DNA of 64,000 nt. Source: JANNSX01 sp041397825. GTDB taxonomy: Bacteria; Pseudomonadota; Alphaproteobacteria; Rhizobiales; Hyphomicrobiaceae. The notes under the pieces are model-generated. The model saw nothing but the letters and a program-made list of their open reading frames with translations, did no database searches and was not told the origin of the DNA. Made by a program: the position numbers and the translations under genes. Location of the stretch: the NCBI GenBank assembly GCA_041397825.1, contig JAWKVX010000006.1:310001-374000 (forward strand). The letters run 5' to 3'. Positions 34,204-42,883 of the stretch are shown piece by piece; within the stretch, counting starts at the first letter, position 1; the number at the start of each line of letters is the position of its first letter.

Positions 34204-35460
34204 CTACTTGTCCAGACGCAGGTTGGTGAGGCGGATGGCGATGTCCTTGAAGGCGGCGATCAGGTCATTGCTGTTGTTGGCATCCCAGTAGAGCAGGTCG
34301 CCAGAGCCATTGTCGGTCGAGGCGCAGGCCTGGAGCGTCGGATGGTTCGGGCTCTGGAAGGAGACGGCGTAGACGATCACGTCTTCGTCTTTCATGGCAT
34401 CGCAGATCGAGATGGCCTGGCTGGCCGACGAGCCGTTGGCCCAGGCGGTGTTGAAATCACCATCGGTCATGAGCACCACGGCCTTGATCAGGTTTTCCGT
34501 GCCGTAGGGTTGCGGGGCGCTCGCGCCGGTGAAGATGCCGGCCCACTTGTCAGAGATCATGTACCAGCCCCACGCGGCGCCGATATGACCGGCCGTCCAG
34601 CCACCCGTGCTGAGATTGTCGATCGCGGTCTCCAGCATCTCGCGGTCCTGGGTCAACGGAACGATCTCGGAGTCTGGGCAGGAGTAGGTCGAGTTTCCCT
34701 GATAGGCGTCGATATCTGACGGGTTGCCCGGATTGGCGGCGCGGAAGTACTTGCCGGGCCCGGGGGCGGTATCCTTGTAAGCATGCGCCGTGCGCTCGTA
34801 GGCGCAGTGATCGAGGCTCAGGCCATCGGTTGCGGCGTCAGAGTAGGCGCCGACATTGACCGAGGCTGAATAGGGGGCGAGGGCGATCTTGACGTCGCCA
34901 CCACCGCCGTTCTCGGGCATCAGCGTATCGACCAGCTCGGTCGCGGCGTCCTTGAGGGCGCCGATCTTGGAGCAGGGCGTGCACATCGATCCGGTAATGT
35001 CGAGAACGAGGCTGAGCTCGATGTCCTGCACGTTGAACGTGGCGCGAGCAGCGACCGTGTAGTTGACCTTGTCGATACCGAAGATGCGACCGAAAGTGGT
35101 CGGCACGTGGACGACGGTCTGTACCTTGACGGTCTTCGTGTCGGTGTCGACGTCAGCGGTGAAATCGGAATAATCGGCACCGATGTCGCCGACGCTCTGG
35201 AGGTTGCTCTCGAAGAAGTCCGCCGCCAGCGTCTCGATCTCGGCAACCGACTTATCGCCGCTGAAGACAGCGCGGGTGGCAGCGAGCGCGGCGGCGTCGA
35301 GTGCGGAGGCGGCCTTCGAATGGGCATCCATGGACCGGCCGACATCGATCGAGAGACCCACAAAACCGACCACGGCGATGATGGCGGCGCCGAACATGAT
35401 CGAGATCGTTCCGCGCTCGTTGGCGAGGAAGGTGGTGTCGCGGAGGGCCGGCAGTCTCAT
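34204..35460 (-). CDS. TadG-like protein with von Willebrand factor A domain (copy 2)
   Basis: The ATG at 35460 with GGGAG about 7 nt upstream gives 418 residues. The N-terminus LANERGTISIMFGAAIIAVV is a TadG-type membrane anchor. SIDVGRSMDAHSKAASALDAAALAATRA follows as in copy 1. The von Willebrand A domain has MIDAS motif DITGSMCTPCSK, with two cysteines not found in copy 1, and MTDGDFNTAW. The similar length, domain order, HIGAAWGWYMIS motif and C-terminus (IAIRLTNLRLDK) show an old duplication. The gene faces the AT-rich region at 35461-35841, which should hold its promoter. Confidence 0.85.
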   Translation of the reverse strand: MRLPALRDTTFLANERGTISIMFGAAIIAVVGFVGLSIDVGRSMDAHSKAASALDAAALAATRAVFSGDKSVAEIETLAADFFESNLQSVGDIGADYSDFTADVDTDTKTVKVQTVVHVPTTFGRIFGIDKVNYTVAARATFNVQDIELSLVLDITGSMCTPCSKIGALKDAATELVDTLMPENGGGGDVKIALAPYSASVNVGAYSDAATDGLSLDHCAYERTAHAYKDTAPGPGKYFRAANPGNPSDIDAYQGNSTYSCPDSEIVPLTQDREMLETAIDNLSTGGWTAGHIGAAWGWYMISDKWAGIFTGASAPQPYGTENLIKAVVLMTDGDFNTAWANGSSASQAISICDAMKDEDVIVYAVSFQSPNHPTLQACASTDNGSGDLLYWDANNSNDLIAAFKDIAIRLTNLRLDK

Positions 35461-35841
35461 TTTCGTCTCCCTGGGGCGGGGTAGCGGTGCTGGCCCCGGG
35501 AGATGCAAAGGGAATGCAAGATCAGAGAACAAGGCGCCGAATCAAGTAAAAACGCGAGATATTAAGTAAATATACGATTAAACTCTGATATGTTTGTGAA
35601 ATAGTGCGTTAACGCTCAAAATAAGTTGAGTGCATCCATGTAATTGTGCATCAAGTGAGGTTAATTTATTTGGAATATGGCCGCGCAATATTGGTGTTAT
35701 CTGATCATTTTCCGAGTCTCGGCAGATTAGAATGTTTCGTTACTTGTGTTTTATGCGCGGCCCTTCCAACAAGATCCTGTGCCGTTCTGGCGCAAGACGG
35801 AATTGAGAGGGTCGCGCGCATGCGGCTGGGAAGATAGGTGG
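35461..35841. other. AT-rich intergenic region upstream of TadG-like copy 2
   Basis: This 381-bp stretch is clearly richer in A/T than anything else in the window, especially 35530-35760. It contains several TTAA words but no pair at the TTAA-N7-TTAA spacing of a CtrA site. No credible gene, tRNA or terminator was recognised. It probably holds the promoter of the TadG-like gene and possibly binding sites for a nucleoid protein. Confidence 0.5.
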
Positions 35842-36048
35842 TTAGAAATCGGACGCCAGGCCATTCCGCTCCCAGTCGCCGTGGCGCGTCGGCTCTGGAC
35901 CAGTCGGGCCATTGATCTCAGGTGCGGCGTCGGGCGGAGGCGCTGCCTCGCGTCTCAGGCGCGCCTCCTCCAGGGCACGTGCTGCGGCGGGATCGAGGCG
36001 GCGTGGCCCGCGCGCTACCGCCTCTCCGGATTGTTTTTCGTCACTCAT
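35842..36048 (-). CDS. DUF1674 / SDHAF4-like succinate dehydrogenase assembly factor
   Basis: The 68-residue protein (ATG at 36048) ends in EINGPTGPEPTRHGDWERNG and LASDF, the hallmark of DUF1674 proteins, homologues of mitochondrial SDHAF4. That factor binds flavinylated SdhA and helps assemble succinate dehydrogenase. The N-terminal half is charged and Ala-rich. It is divergent from htpX, as in other Hyphomicrobiales. No sdh genes are nearby. Confidence 0.88.
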   Translation of the reverse strand: MSDEKQSGEAVARGPRRLDPAAARALEEARLRREAAPPPDAAPEINGPTGPEPTRHGDWERNGLASDF

Positions 36049-36150
36049 CCGCAACCTGATGGCTGACCTCGAGCGTTCGATTGCTTATATCATCGTCGTT
36101 GACGGGGGCGCCATACGACTTTGCCCCGGTCGGGACCTCAGAGGGTCGAT

Positions 36151-37098
36151 ATGCATCTCGTCAGAACCGGATTCCTTCTTCTCGCGCTGACCTTGCTGTT
36201 CGTGATGGTCGGCTTCCTGGTCGGCGGTCAGACCGGCATGGTCATTGCCCTGGCGCTTGCCGGCGCCATGAACCTCTTCGCCTACTACAACTCGGACAAG
36301 ATGGTGCTGAGGATGCACCGGGCCGTGCAGGTCGACCGCGGGGCCGCCCCGGAGCTTTACAGCATTGTCGAGCAACTGGTCGCGAATGCGGAGCTGCCGC
36401 TGCCGAAGATCTACGTCATCGAGAGCCCTCAGCCCAATGCATTCGCCACAGGCCGCAATCCGGCGAACTCGGCGGTTGCCGTCACGACGGGCCTCCTCGA
36501 TATGCTCAGCAAGGAGGAGATCGCCGGCGTCATCGCCCACGAGCTCGCCCACATCAAGAACCGCGATACGCTCACCATGGCGATGACGGCGACGCTCGCT
36601 GGTGCCATCTCGATGCTGGCGCAATTCGGCCTTTTCTTCGGCGGACGTAGCCGAAATGACAGCCCGCTCGGTCCGATTGGCACATTGGTCGCCATGTTGG
36701 CGGCTCCGCTGGCGGCAACGCTCGTGCAGATGGCCATCAGCCGCAGCCGCGAGTACGCGGCCGACGAGCTCGGATCGCACATCAGTCAGCGGCCGCTCTG
36801 GCTCGCCTCGGCCTTGTCGAAACTGGCGCAGACCCGCGGCCGTTTCCGACTCGTCTCGGCGGAGGTCAATCCGGCGTCGGCGCACCTTTTCATCGTCAAC
36901 CCGTTGACGGGCCGCGGACTGGCGAGCCTGTTCATGACCCACCCCAGCACCGAGGATCGGATAGCCCGTCTGGAGGAGATTGCGGCCGAGATGGGACAGG
37001 TGCAGTTGGGCGGGCCGGTGGGGGAACGGCAAGCTCGCACCAGTGTGCCTGGGTCCACCGGTCGGCCGTTCAAGGGTGAGCGCGGTCCGTGGAGTTGA
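36151..37098 (+). CDS. htpX: Membrane zinc metalloprotease HtpX
   Basis: HtpX (M48B) degrades misfolded membrane proteins in the inner membrane. The 315-residue product has N-terminal helices (GFLLLALTLLFVMVGFLVGG) and ESPQPNAFATGRNPANSAVA. The zinc motif HELAHIKNRD (HExxH) follows, with two more helices and the third ligand in SREYAADELG. The ATG at 36151 follows GAGGG; upstream in-frame starts lack an RBS. Its 3' end overlaps the rsmB start by 10 bp. Confidence 0.95.
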   Translation: MHLVRTGFLLLALTLLFVMVGFLVGGQTGMVIALALAGAMNLFAYYNSDKMVLRMHRAVQVDRGAAPELYSIVEQLVANAELPLPKIYVIESPQPNAFATGRNPANSAVAVTTGLLDMLSKEEIAGVIAHELAHIKNRDTLTMAMTATLAGAISMLAQFGLFFGGRSRNDSPLGPIGTLVAMLAAPLAATLVQMAISRSREYAADELGSHISQRPLWLASALSKLAQTRGRFRLVSAEVNPASAHLFIVNPLTGRGLASLFMTHPSTEDRIARLEEIAAEMGQVQLGGPVGERQARTSVPGSTGRPFKGERGPWS

Positions 37099-38417
37099 GG
37101 CCAGGTTCGGGTCGCACGGCGCGCGATGTCGCGGTCCGCGCACTCACCGAGGTTCTCGACCGCCATCAGCCACTCGACGATGCCTTCGAGCGAGCTCTGA
37201 AATCCGCCGGGAAAGACCTGGAGCCACGCGATCGCGGCTTTGCGCGCTTGCTCGTGACGACAGCGCTGCGGCGTCTCGGCGAGATCGATGAGCGGCTCGA
37301 GACCTTGATTGCGCGGCCGCTGCCGGCCGACGCTGTTCGGGTTCGCTCTATTCTTCAGATCACTGCGGCCCAGCTCATCTTTCTGGCGACTCCCGCCCAT
37401 GCTGCCGTCGACAGTGCTGTCTCGTTGACGCGTGCCGAGTCCAGGCACGAGCGGTTCTCCGGTCTCGTCAATGCCGTTTCGCGGCGCTTGGCGCAGGGCA
37501 GCGGTGATACGGCGGCGTCCCGTCGGCAAGGGCGGCGCAACACGCCCGATTGGCTCTGGCGGCGTTGGGTCTCGACCTACGGCGAGAGCACGGCTGCCAA
37601 AATTGCAGAGGCGCATTTGCACGAGCCTGCCCTCGATCTCTCAGTCAAGGGCGATGCGGGCCTATGGGCGGAGAGACTGGGCGCCGACGTACTGGGGGGA
37701 GGCGGCTTGCGCCTTCGCGCGCACGGCAGGATCGAGGAGCTTTCAGGCTTTGCTGAAGGTGCCTGGTGGGTTCAGGATGCAGCAGCCGCCCTTCCAGCAC
37801 AGCTGCTGGGTGATATCGCCGGCCGGGAGGTCCTCGATCTCTGCGCCGCTCCCGGAGGCAAGACGGCTCAGCTCGTGGCGTCGGGCGCGCGCGTGATCGC
37901 GGTCGACAGCTCCCGGCGCCGGCTCGGCATTCTCCGGCGCAATCTGGACCGACTGAGCCTGACGGCGGAAGTGATCGAGGCCGATGTGCGGAGCTGGTCG
38001 CCGGGCCGGCGCTTCGAGCGGGTTCTGTTGGATGCTCCCTGCCTGGCCACCGGCACGATCCGGCGGCATCCGGACCTTCCCTATCTGAAGAGCGAGGCCG
38101 GTCTTGAAGCGCTGCTGCTGCGGCAGAGGGAGCTGCTCGACAGGGCAGTCGACCTGCTCGCTCCGGGTGGCGTGCTGGTGTACGCGACATGCTCTCTCGA
38201 GCCTGAGGAGGGCGAAGGCCAGATCGAGGTGGGGCTCGCCCGTCACAGCGGCATGCGGGTAGTCGGGATCCAGTCCGGAGAGGCGGGTATTCAACCGGAA
38301 TGGATCACAGACCTAGGGTATCTTCGGACTCTGCCCTTCCATTCTCCAGGCAATGGCCCCAATGTTGCCGGCATGGACGGATTCTTTGCGGCGCGGCTCA
38401 TCAAGGCGGCACGCTAG
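37089..38417 (+). CDS. rsmB: 16S rRNA (cytosine(967)-C5)-methyltransferase family, RsmB/Fmu
   Basis: The 442-residue protein has the N-terminal NusB-like RNA-binding domain (ARDVAVRALTEVLDRHQPLD, FARLLVTTALRRLGEID). A C-terminal m5C methyltransferase domain follows, with SAM motif LDLCAAPGGKTAQL, motif IV DAPCLATGTIRRHPD and motif VI YATCSLEPEEGE. Both catalytic cysteines are thus present. The GTG start overlaps htpX by 10 bp, implying translational coupling. The heparinase-like gene begins 21 bp downstream. Confidence 0.93.
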   Translation: MELRPGSGRTARDVAVRALTEVLDRHQPLDDAFERALKSAGKDLEPRDRGFARLLVTTALRRLGEIDERLETLIARPLPADAVRVRSILQITAAQLIFLATPAHAAVDSAVSLTRAESRHERFSGLVNAVSRRLAQGSGDTAASRRQGRRNTPDWLWRRWVSTYGESTAAKIAEAHLHEPALDLSVKGDAGLWAERLGADVLGGGGLRLRAHGRIEELSGFAEGAWWVQDAAAALPAQLLGDIAGREVLDLCAAPGGKTAQLVASGARVIAVDSSRRRLGILRRNLDRLSLTAEVIEADVRSWSPGRRFERVLLDAPCLATGTIRRHPDLPYLKSEAGLEALLLRQRELLDRAVDLLAPGGVLVYATCSLEPEEGEGQIEVGLARHSGMRVVGIQSGEAGIQPEWITDLGYLRTLPFHSPGNGPNVAGMDGFFAARLIKAAR

Positions 38418-38438
38418 GGCATCGCGAGACGGTTGAGC

Positions 38439-40169
38439 ATGGATCGGGCCCTGGCCAAGGCGGAATATCAGCTTCGCAGCGGTGCCGAACGCATCCGCCA
38501 GGTGGCGGGCGATACCGTTGCCAAGCTGCCCTGGCTGAGGCCGCCGGTTGAGGTCGAACACGGCCATCTGCTGATCGTGCCGCAGGACCTCCGCACGCCC
38601 GATCCGAGCCTTGCGAGCGAACTGGCCTCGGGGCAATTGGGATTGGCGGGTGCCTTGGCAGCCATCGACGGCATCTCGCCCTTCGACGTCAGGCCGCCCA
38701 GTCGGGCCTGGATCGAGGCGCTCGTGTCCTTTGAATGGCTCAGGGACCTCCGAGCAGCGAACACTCCGGAGGCGCGCGAGACCGGTGTCCGCTACGTGCT
38801 CGACTGGATCGACCGGCGGCGTGATGGCCGCGGTCGGACCTTGCCCGATGACCCGCGACTGACCGCCCTCCGAGTGCTGTCATGGTTGCAGAATGCCGGC
38901 TTTCTTCTCGAGGGTGCGCCACCAACGGTTTACGACAAGATCGTCGACAGCCTGCTCCGCCAGGTCAGGCAGCTGGTGGCTCAGGCACCGGACATCATCG
39001 ACAGCCGGACACGGCTCGCCGTCGAGGTCACGCTCACCTACGCGAGCCTCTGCGTCTCGGAGCAGGAATCGCTCGTCGAAAGCCAGTCCGTCCGCCTCAC
39101 CGACATCCTGTTGCATCATATCCTGAAGGACGGCGGCCATGTCTCGCGCAATGCCGGCCTGCTGGTCGATCTTCTTCTCGATCTCTTGCCCCTGAAGCAA
39201 TGCTTCGTGTCGCGCAACAGGGAGCCACCGGCGATCGTCAATGAGGCGGCCCGGCGCATCACCGACATGCTCCGTCATATGCGTCTGGGTGATGGGGGGC
39301 TGGCGCGCTTCAACGGCGTTGGCGCAACGCGCACGGATCTGCTCGCGGCGGTTCTTGCCTATGACGAGAACGTTCAGCGGCCGAGCGAAACTCTGACCGT
39401 ATCCCGCTACGGGCGCTTACAGCGGCGCCAGAGCATCCTCATCTGCGACGTCGGGCCACCGCCGCTTCCCGAGCTCTCGAACGAGGCGCATGCCGGCTGT
39501 CTCTCGTTCGAGTTGAGCGCGGGAACGCACCTTGTGATCGTCAATACCGGCGCGCCAGGACCGGCCGACCGCGACTGGCGGCTGAACGCCCGGGCGACGG
39601 CCTCGCATTCGACTGTGGTTGTGAACAACGCCTCCTCGTCACGCCTGCTGAAGAAACCGGATCTCGAGCGCAAGCTCGGCGCTCCGCCGCTCGCCGAGCC
39701 TGGCGTCGTCGAGGCGCGGCTGACATCAAACGACGACGGCTCGCTCGAGTTGTCCGCCAGTCATAACGGCTACGTCGAGCGCTTTGGCATCATTCACGCT
39801 CGTCGGCTGAGGCTTTCGGCGCAGGGCGACCGACTCGACGGAGTCGATCGCTTGTTCGATCCGGCGCGCACGGCCTCCTGGAAGGGTCGCCGCGGCATGA
39901 CCTTCGCGCTGCATTTCCACACCCACCCGGCCAATCGTGTTCGCCGCGGGCCGGAGGCTGGACAGGCGCTGATCGAGCTGCCGAATGGAGAGGTCTGGGG
40001 GTTGGCCGGCCAGGGGGCAGATATCGGCTTCGAGGAAAGCCTGTTCCTCGCCAGTCTTGCCGGACCGCGGCGCGGCGTGCAGATCGTCTTTCGCGGCAGG
40101 GCGAGCGAGGAGGCGGACATTCGCTGGCGGCTCGTCAGGCTCAGGAGCGCCACGGCAAGTCCGCGCTGA
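38439..40169 (+). CDS. Heparinase II/III-family protein
   Basis: The 576-residue protein has the alpha/alpha-toroid domain of heparinase II/III-like proteins (residues about 60-310). A C-terminal beta-sandwich follows, containing HAGCLSFELSAGTHLVIVNTG and ATASHSTVVVNNASS, the segments bearing conserved His and Asn/Ser residues. True heparin degradation is unlikely in this context. In Hyphomicrobiales this gene sits conserved between rsmB and purH and is of unknown physiological function. ATG 38439 is preferred; a TTG two codons upstream (38433) is possible. No signal peptide is evident, which is odd for a polysaccharide lyase. Confidence 0.87.
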   Translation: MDRALAKAEYQLRSGAERIRQVAGDTVAKLPWLRPPVEVEHGHLLIVPQDLRTPDPSLASELASGQLGLAGALAAIDGISPFDVRPPSRAWIEALVSFEWLRDLRAANTPEARETGVRYVLDWIDRRRDGRGRTLPDDPRLTALRVLSWLQNAGFLLEGAPPTVYDKIVDSLLRQVRQLVAQAPDIIDSRTRLAVEVTLTYASLCVSEQESLVESQSVRLTDILLHHILKDGGHVSRNAGLLVDLLLDLLPLKQCFVSRNREPPAIVNEAARRITDMLRHMRLGDGGLARFNGVGATRTDLLAAVLAYDENVQRPSETLTVSRYGRLQRRQSILICDVGPPPLPELSNEAHAGCLSFELSAGTHLVIVNTGAPGPADRDWRLNARATASHSTVVVNNASSSRLLKKPDLERKLGAPPLAEPGVVEARLTSNDDGSLELSASHNGYVERFGIIHARRLRLSAQGDRLDGVDRLFDPARTASWKGRRGMTFALHFHTHPANRVRRGPEAGQALIELPNGEVWGLAGQGADIGFEESLFLASLAGPRRGVQIVFRGRASEEADIRWRLVRLRSATASPR

Positions 40170-40201
40170 TTGGGCGCAGGGGCCGATCATGCGCACGTGC
40201 T

Positions 40202-40302
40202 AGAGCGGCTTCAGATCGAGCGGCCTCCTGAATCCGCTCTGAGTTGTTGGTTTCGAGCATGTTCTTGCGGCAAACCGGCTTCCACTTTGCCTGAACGTGC
40301 TC
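40202..40302. repeat. RIME-like composite intergenic repeat
   Basis: Two nested inverted repeats are present. AGAGCGG (40202-40208) pairs with CCGCTCT (40234-40240). GAGCATGTTC (40255-40264) pairs with GAACGTGCTC (40293-40302) around a core with GCGGCAAACCGG and CCACTTTGCC. This pattern matches a family of dispersed Rhizobiales intergenic elements that I recall in very similar form. It lies in the 170-bp gap between the heparinase-like gene and purH. Confidence 0.65.
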
Positions 40303-40339
40303 CAAGCGGCCGTCGAGCCGACCTCGAGGACCAGCCGAC

Positions 40340-41923
40340 ATGACCGATCCCACCATCCGCCGTGCGCTCATCTCCGTCTCGGACAAGACCGGCATCGGTG
40401 AACTGGCGCGAGAGCTTGCCAGGCGCGGCATCACGCTCGTCTCGACCGGCGGCACGCGGAGGCATCTCCAGGATCAGGGACTGGCCGTCGTCGACATCGC
40501 CGAGGTCACAGGCTTTCCCGAGATGATGGACGGGCGGCTCAAGACCTTGCATCCGAAGGTGCATGGCGGGTTGCTGGCGGTCAGAGACCATCCGGAGCAT
40601 GTCGCGGCGATGACGGCGCATGATATCGCGCCGATCGATCTCCTGATCGTCAACCTCTATCCGTTCGAGGCGACGGTTGCGGCCGGCCAGCCCGAGGCGG
40701 AGTGCATCGAGAACATCGATATCGGCGGGCCGGCAATGCTGCGCGCCGCTGCCAAGAACCATGCGAGTGTCACCGTCGTCACCGATCCGGCGGACTATCA
40801 GGAGCTGCTGACAGAGCTCGATGCCAACATCGGCGCGACCACGCTCGCCTTCCGCAGGCGTCTTGCCGCCAAAACCTATGCCACGACAGCGCGCTACGAC
40901 GCGATGATCGCCACCTGGATGTTCGAGCGGCAAGGCGCGACGATGCCGCCGATCGCAGCCGTCGCCGGCACGCGCGCGATGACGATGCGCTACGGCGAGA
41001 ATCCGCATCAGCAGGCGGCGCTCTATCGCACGCCGGGCGCCGGCCCCAGCCTCGCCGCCGCGCGGCAGGTGCAGGGCAAGGAGCTCTCCTACAACAATAT
41101 CGCCGATGCGGACGCGGCCTTCGAGCTCGTCTCGGACCTCGATCGCGACCGGCCGGCGCTCGCCATCATCAAGCATGCGAACCCGTGCGGGGTCGCGACC
41201 GGCGCGACGCTGATCGAGGCCTACCGGCGGGCGCTGAAAACCGATCCGGTCAGCGCCTTCGGCGGCATCGTCGCCGTCAATCGTGCGCTGGACGCCGAGA
41301 CGGCGACGGAGATCTCGCGTGTCTTCACGGAGGTGATCGTCGCGCCGGAGGCGGACGATGGAGCGCTGAAGGTGCTGGCGGGAAAGCCCAATGTGCGGCT
41401 TCTCTTGACGGGCGGCTTGCTCGATCCGAAGGCGGTGCGCTCGATCGTCAAGACGGTCTCGGGCGGCTTCCTTTTGCAGTCGCGCGATGCGGGTCTGGTT
41501 GGCGCAGCCGATCTGAAGGTGGTGACCAAACGTTCACCGATGGATCGCGAGCTGGCCGACCTCCTCTTCGCTTTCCGTGTGGCCAAGCATGTGAAGTCGA
41601 ATGCCATCGTCTACGTGAAGAATGGCGCGACCGTCGGCATCGGCGCCGGTCAGATGAGCCGGGTCGACTCGGCGAGGATCGCCGCGTCGAAGGCGTCGGC
41701 GGCCGCACTGGCGGCTGGCGAGACTGAGCCGCTGACGAAAGGCTCGGTCGTCGCCTCCGATGCCTTCTTCCCCTTCGCCGATGGCCTCATCACCGCCGCC
41801 GAAGCCGGCGTCACGGCCGTCATCCAGCCGGGCGGATCAGTGCGCGACGACGAGGTGATCGCCGCTGCCGACGAGCGCGGATTGGCGATGGTGTTCACAG
41901 GAGTCAGGCATTTCCGGCATTGA
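40340..41923 (+). CDS. purH: Bifunctional AICAR transformylase / IMP cyclohydrolase PurH
   Basis: PurH catalyses the last two steps of IMP synthesis. The 527-residue protein has the N-terminal cyclohydrolase domain (ALISVSDKTGIGELARELA, STGGTRRHLQD, MMDGRLKTLHPKVHGG). The C-terminal transformylase contains MRYGENPHQQAALYR, IIKHANPCGVA with the catalytic Lys-His, and HVKSNAIVYVKNGATVGIG. Length and motifs are complete. It follows the repeat element and is convergent with the YggS gene. Confidence 0.97.
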   Translation: MTDPTIRRALISVSDKTGIGELARELARRGITLVSTGGTRRHLQDQGLAVVDIAEVTGFPEMMDGRLKTLHPKVHGGLLAVRDHPEHVAAMTAHDIAPIDLLIVNLYPFEATVAAGQPEAECIENIDIGGPAMLRAAAKNHASVTVVTDPADYQELLTELDANIGATTLAFRRRLAAKTYATTARYDAMIATWMFERQGATMPPIAAVAGTRAMTMRYGENPHQQAALYRTPGAGPSLAAARQVQGKELSYNNIADADAAFELVSDLDRDRPALAIIKHANPCGVATGATLIEAYRRALKTDPVSAFGGIVAVNRALDAETATEISRVFTEVIVAPEADDGALKVLAGKPNVRLLLTGGLLDPKAVRSIVKTVSGGFLLQSRDAGLVGAADLKVVTKRSPMDRELADLLFAFRVAKHVKSNAIVYVKNGATVGIGAGQMSRVDSARIAASKASAAALAAGETEPLTKGSVVASDAFFPFADGLITAAEAGVTAVIQPGGSVRDDEVIAAADERGLAMVFTGVRHFRH

Positions 41924-41970
41924 GGGGCCTGATCCCTATCGGTCGATCGTTGCGTCTCGATGAGAGTTCG

Positions 41971-42630
41971 TCACTCCCGCACCCCGAAAATCGCGCTCCC
42001 GACCCGGACATGCGTCGCGCCGAGCAGGATGGCCGTCGGGTAGTCGCTGCTCATGCCCATGCTGAGTTGAGCCAACCCACACTCTTTCGCGAGCTTGTGC
42101 AGCAAAGCAAAATGCAGCGCCGGCTCGTCGTCGACGGGCGGGATGCACATCAGGCCGACGATATCGAGGCCATCCTTGCGGCAGATTTCGACGAACGCGG
42201 CGGTCTCCTCAGGCAGCACGCCGGCCTTCTGCGGCTCGGCGCCGGTGTTGACCTGGACGAAGCAGCGAAGGCTGCGCCCGGTGGTCCGCATCTCCTTGGC
42301 AAGTGCGGCCGCGACTTTCGGCCGGTCGACGGACTCGATCACGTCGAACAGCGCCACCGCCTCCTTGACCTTGTTGGTCTGCAAGGGGCCGATCAGATGC
42401 AGCTCGAGGTCGGGATAGCGTGCCTTGAGGTCGGGCCACTTCGCCTTCGCCTCCTGCACGCGGTTCTCGCCGAACACGCGCTGGCCGGCCTCGATGACGG
42501 GGAGGATGTCGTGGGCCTCGAAGGTCTTGGAGACGGCGACGAGCGATACGGACGAGGGATCGCGCTCGGCATCCCTTGCGGCCGCCGCGATCTTCGATCT
42601 CACGTCCGCCAGTCGCTGTTGGACGGTCAC
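41971..42630 (-). CDS. YggS-family PLP homeostasis protein
   Basis: This small single-domain fold-type III PLP protein has about 219 residues. VSLVAVSKTFEAHDILPVIEAG contains the PLP-binding lysine. FGENRVQEAKAKW, LHLIGPLQTNKVKEAV, LRCFVQVNTGAEPQKAG and LSMGMSSDYPTAILLGATHVRVGSAIFG are all family motifs. It binds PLP and affects vitamin B6 and amino-acid balance without known enzymatic activity. The GTG at 42630 is preferred; ATG at 42666 gives a short Arg-rich extension. It is downstream of the lipoprotein gene on the same strand. Confidence 0.93.
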   Translation of the reverse strand: MTVQQRLADVRSKIAAAARDAERDPSSVSLVAVSKTFEAHDILPVIEAGQRVFGENRVQEAKAKWPDLKARYPDLELHLIGPLQTNKVKEAVALFDVIESVDRPKVAAALAKEMRTTGRSLRCFVQVNTGAEPQKAGVLPEETAAFVEICRKDGLDIVGLMCIPPVDDEPALHFALLHKLAKECGLAQLSMGMSSDYPTAILLGATHVRVGSAIFGVRE

Positions 42631-42883
42631 GGCTCTGTCTCTCAGTCGGCCCGCCCTCCCCTCCATCCGGCCTACGTCGGCACGATGGACCAAAGAGAGG
42701 GCGCAGCACGTCGCGGTCGGTCGGTGCGCCTCACTAACCGGCTCGTACTACCTCCCGGCCATGGGCGTGGCAACCGAGAGACCTTACAAAGGCGGCGCGA
42801 CAGGCGCGCTCCCGATCAAAACCGGGGGCTCGCCCGCGATGCCGCAGGGGCTACTGACGGGAAAAAGGGAAGTTTGCGAGGCT

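Noticed and set aside
35646..35837. 63-codon frame in the AT-rich spacer
   Set aside because: No RBS, no recognisable family, and it ends where the SDHAF4-like gene begins on the other strand.
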